Positions 6,147 to 6,617 of a stretch of 6,617 bases of DNA are shown here, in pieces. This stretch comes from Desulfofustis sp. (GTDB lineage Bacteria > Desulfobacterota > Desulfobulbia > Desulfobulbales > Desulfocapsaceae). The translations under genes and the position numbers were made by a program. The stretch is from NCBI GenBank assembly GCA_029287755.1, contig JARFQM010000244.1, positions 1 to 6,617 on the forward strand, given 5' to 3'. Every line of letters starts with the position of its first letter. Positions within the stretch are counted from its first letter, which is position 1. Under the pieces are notes generated by a model. It did not search any database. It was not told the origin of the DNA and saw nothing but the letters and a program-made list of their open reading frames with translations.

Positions 6147-6617
6147 TCAGGATACGTCTGAGGCGCTGATGTCCATTACCTCGAATTCTCTTTTTCCACC
6201 TGGTGTCTGAGCCAGGACCTCGTCCCCCACTTCCTTGCCGATCAAACTCTTTCCAAGAGGAGAAAGTACTGATATGGAGCCGTTTTTCACGTCCGACTCT
6301 TCGGGGCCCAGCAGCTGGTAGGTAATCTCTTCGTCGGTATCCAGGTCCAGCAGGCTTACTACCGTGCCAAAGACCACACGCTCACTGCTGACTTTGGTGC
6401 AATCTATCACCTCTGCCCTGCTCAGTTTATCTTTCAATTCGAGTATACGCCCTTCAATAAGACCCTGCCTCTCTTTGGCGGCATGATATTCGGCATTCTC
6501 CTTCAAGTCGCCATGTCCTCGGGCTACTTCGATAGCCTTCATTACCTCTATCCCGTCTTTTCTTTCTAGCCGGCCCAATTCATCCCTTAATTTTTGGTGG
6601 CCGGTTCGAGACATGGG
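6147..6617 (-). CDS. greA: Transcription elongation factor GreA (5' end cut by window edge)
   Basis: GreA binds the secondary channel of RNA polymerase and stimulates cleavage of backtracked RNA. The visible 156 codons cover the N-terminal coiled-coil hairpin, with the tip motif GDLKENAEY, and the C-terminal FKBP-like domain ending in TPGGKREFEV. An ATG lies at 6614, but the codon before it is Pro, matching the family start M-x-x-I-P-M. Counting this ATG as residue 6 puts the acidic tip residues at Asp41 and Glu44, as in E. coli GreA. The true start is therefore probably four codons beyond the right edge. No terminator is visible in the 17 bp between its stop and the convergent tetR stop. Confidence 0.95.
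   Translation of the reverse strand, partial: PMSRTGHQKLRDELGRLERKDGIEVMKAIEVARGHGDLKENAEYHAAKERQGLIEGRILELKDKLSRAEVIDCTKVSSERVVFGTVVSLLDLDTDEEITYQLLGPEESDVKNGSISVLSPLGKSLIGKEVGDEVLAQTPGGKREFEVMDISASDVS

Noticed and set aside
6612..6614. ATG at 6614 as the greA start
   Set aside because: The preceding codon is Pro and the family begins M-x-x-I-P-M; residue numbering of the acidic tip also calls for five more residues.

Overview
The window is a stretch of ordinary bacterial chromosome of moderate GC, almost fully coding, with six protein genes and no RNA gene, insertion sequence, phage gene or CRISPR array that I can see. It begins with 16 bases identical to the end of the Nextera transposon adapter, so the left edge is a raw contig end from a sequencing library, probably metagenomic or single-cell. 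Both outer genes (metG on the left, greA on the right) are cut by the window edges.

Layout, left to right. Two plus-strand genes form a translation block: the C-terminal two thirds of methionyl-tRNA synthetase (metG), then ettA, an ABC-F ribosome factor whose start overlaps the metG stop. Two minus-strand genes meet ettA tail to tail with 1 bp between them: tsaC (t6A tRNA modification) and, upstream of it in the same operon, a single-frame fusion of purD and purE (purine synthesis steps 2 and 6). A 250-bp divergent intergenic region follows. It carries a perfect FadR-type operator in front of a plus-strand TetR-family gene closely resembling Bacillus FadR/YsiA. A minus-strand greA fragment ends the window.

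The host cannot be named from this sequence. The metG fragment looks Chloroflexi-like to me from memory of the family. The FadR-like regulator, purDE, tsaC and greA would fit a Desulfobacterota-like or other uncultured Gram-negative-type lineage. Codon use changes sharply inside ettA, near the start of its second ABC domain: Leu CTC goes from 3 of 40 to 11 of 24, and Arg AGA/AGG from 0 of 19 to 8 of 17. metG sides with the left part and the downstream genes broadly with the right part. The window may therefore be a mosaic of two genomes, either an assembly or library chimera or a real recombination inside ettA.

I found no wholly new defence or mobile system. The observations worth following are the purD-purE fusion with a perfect 10-bp hairpin exactly in its linker, the possible mosaic junction in ettA, the exact FadR box, and a 13-bp inverted repeat in the 5' coding part of tsaC.
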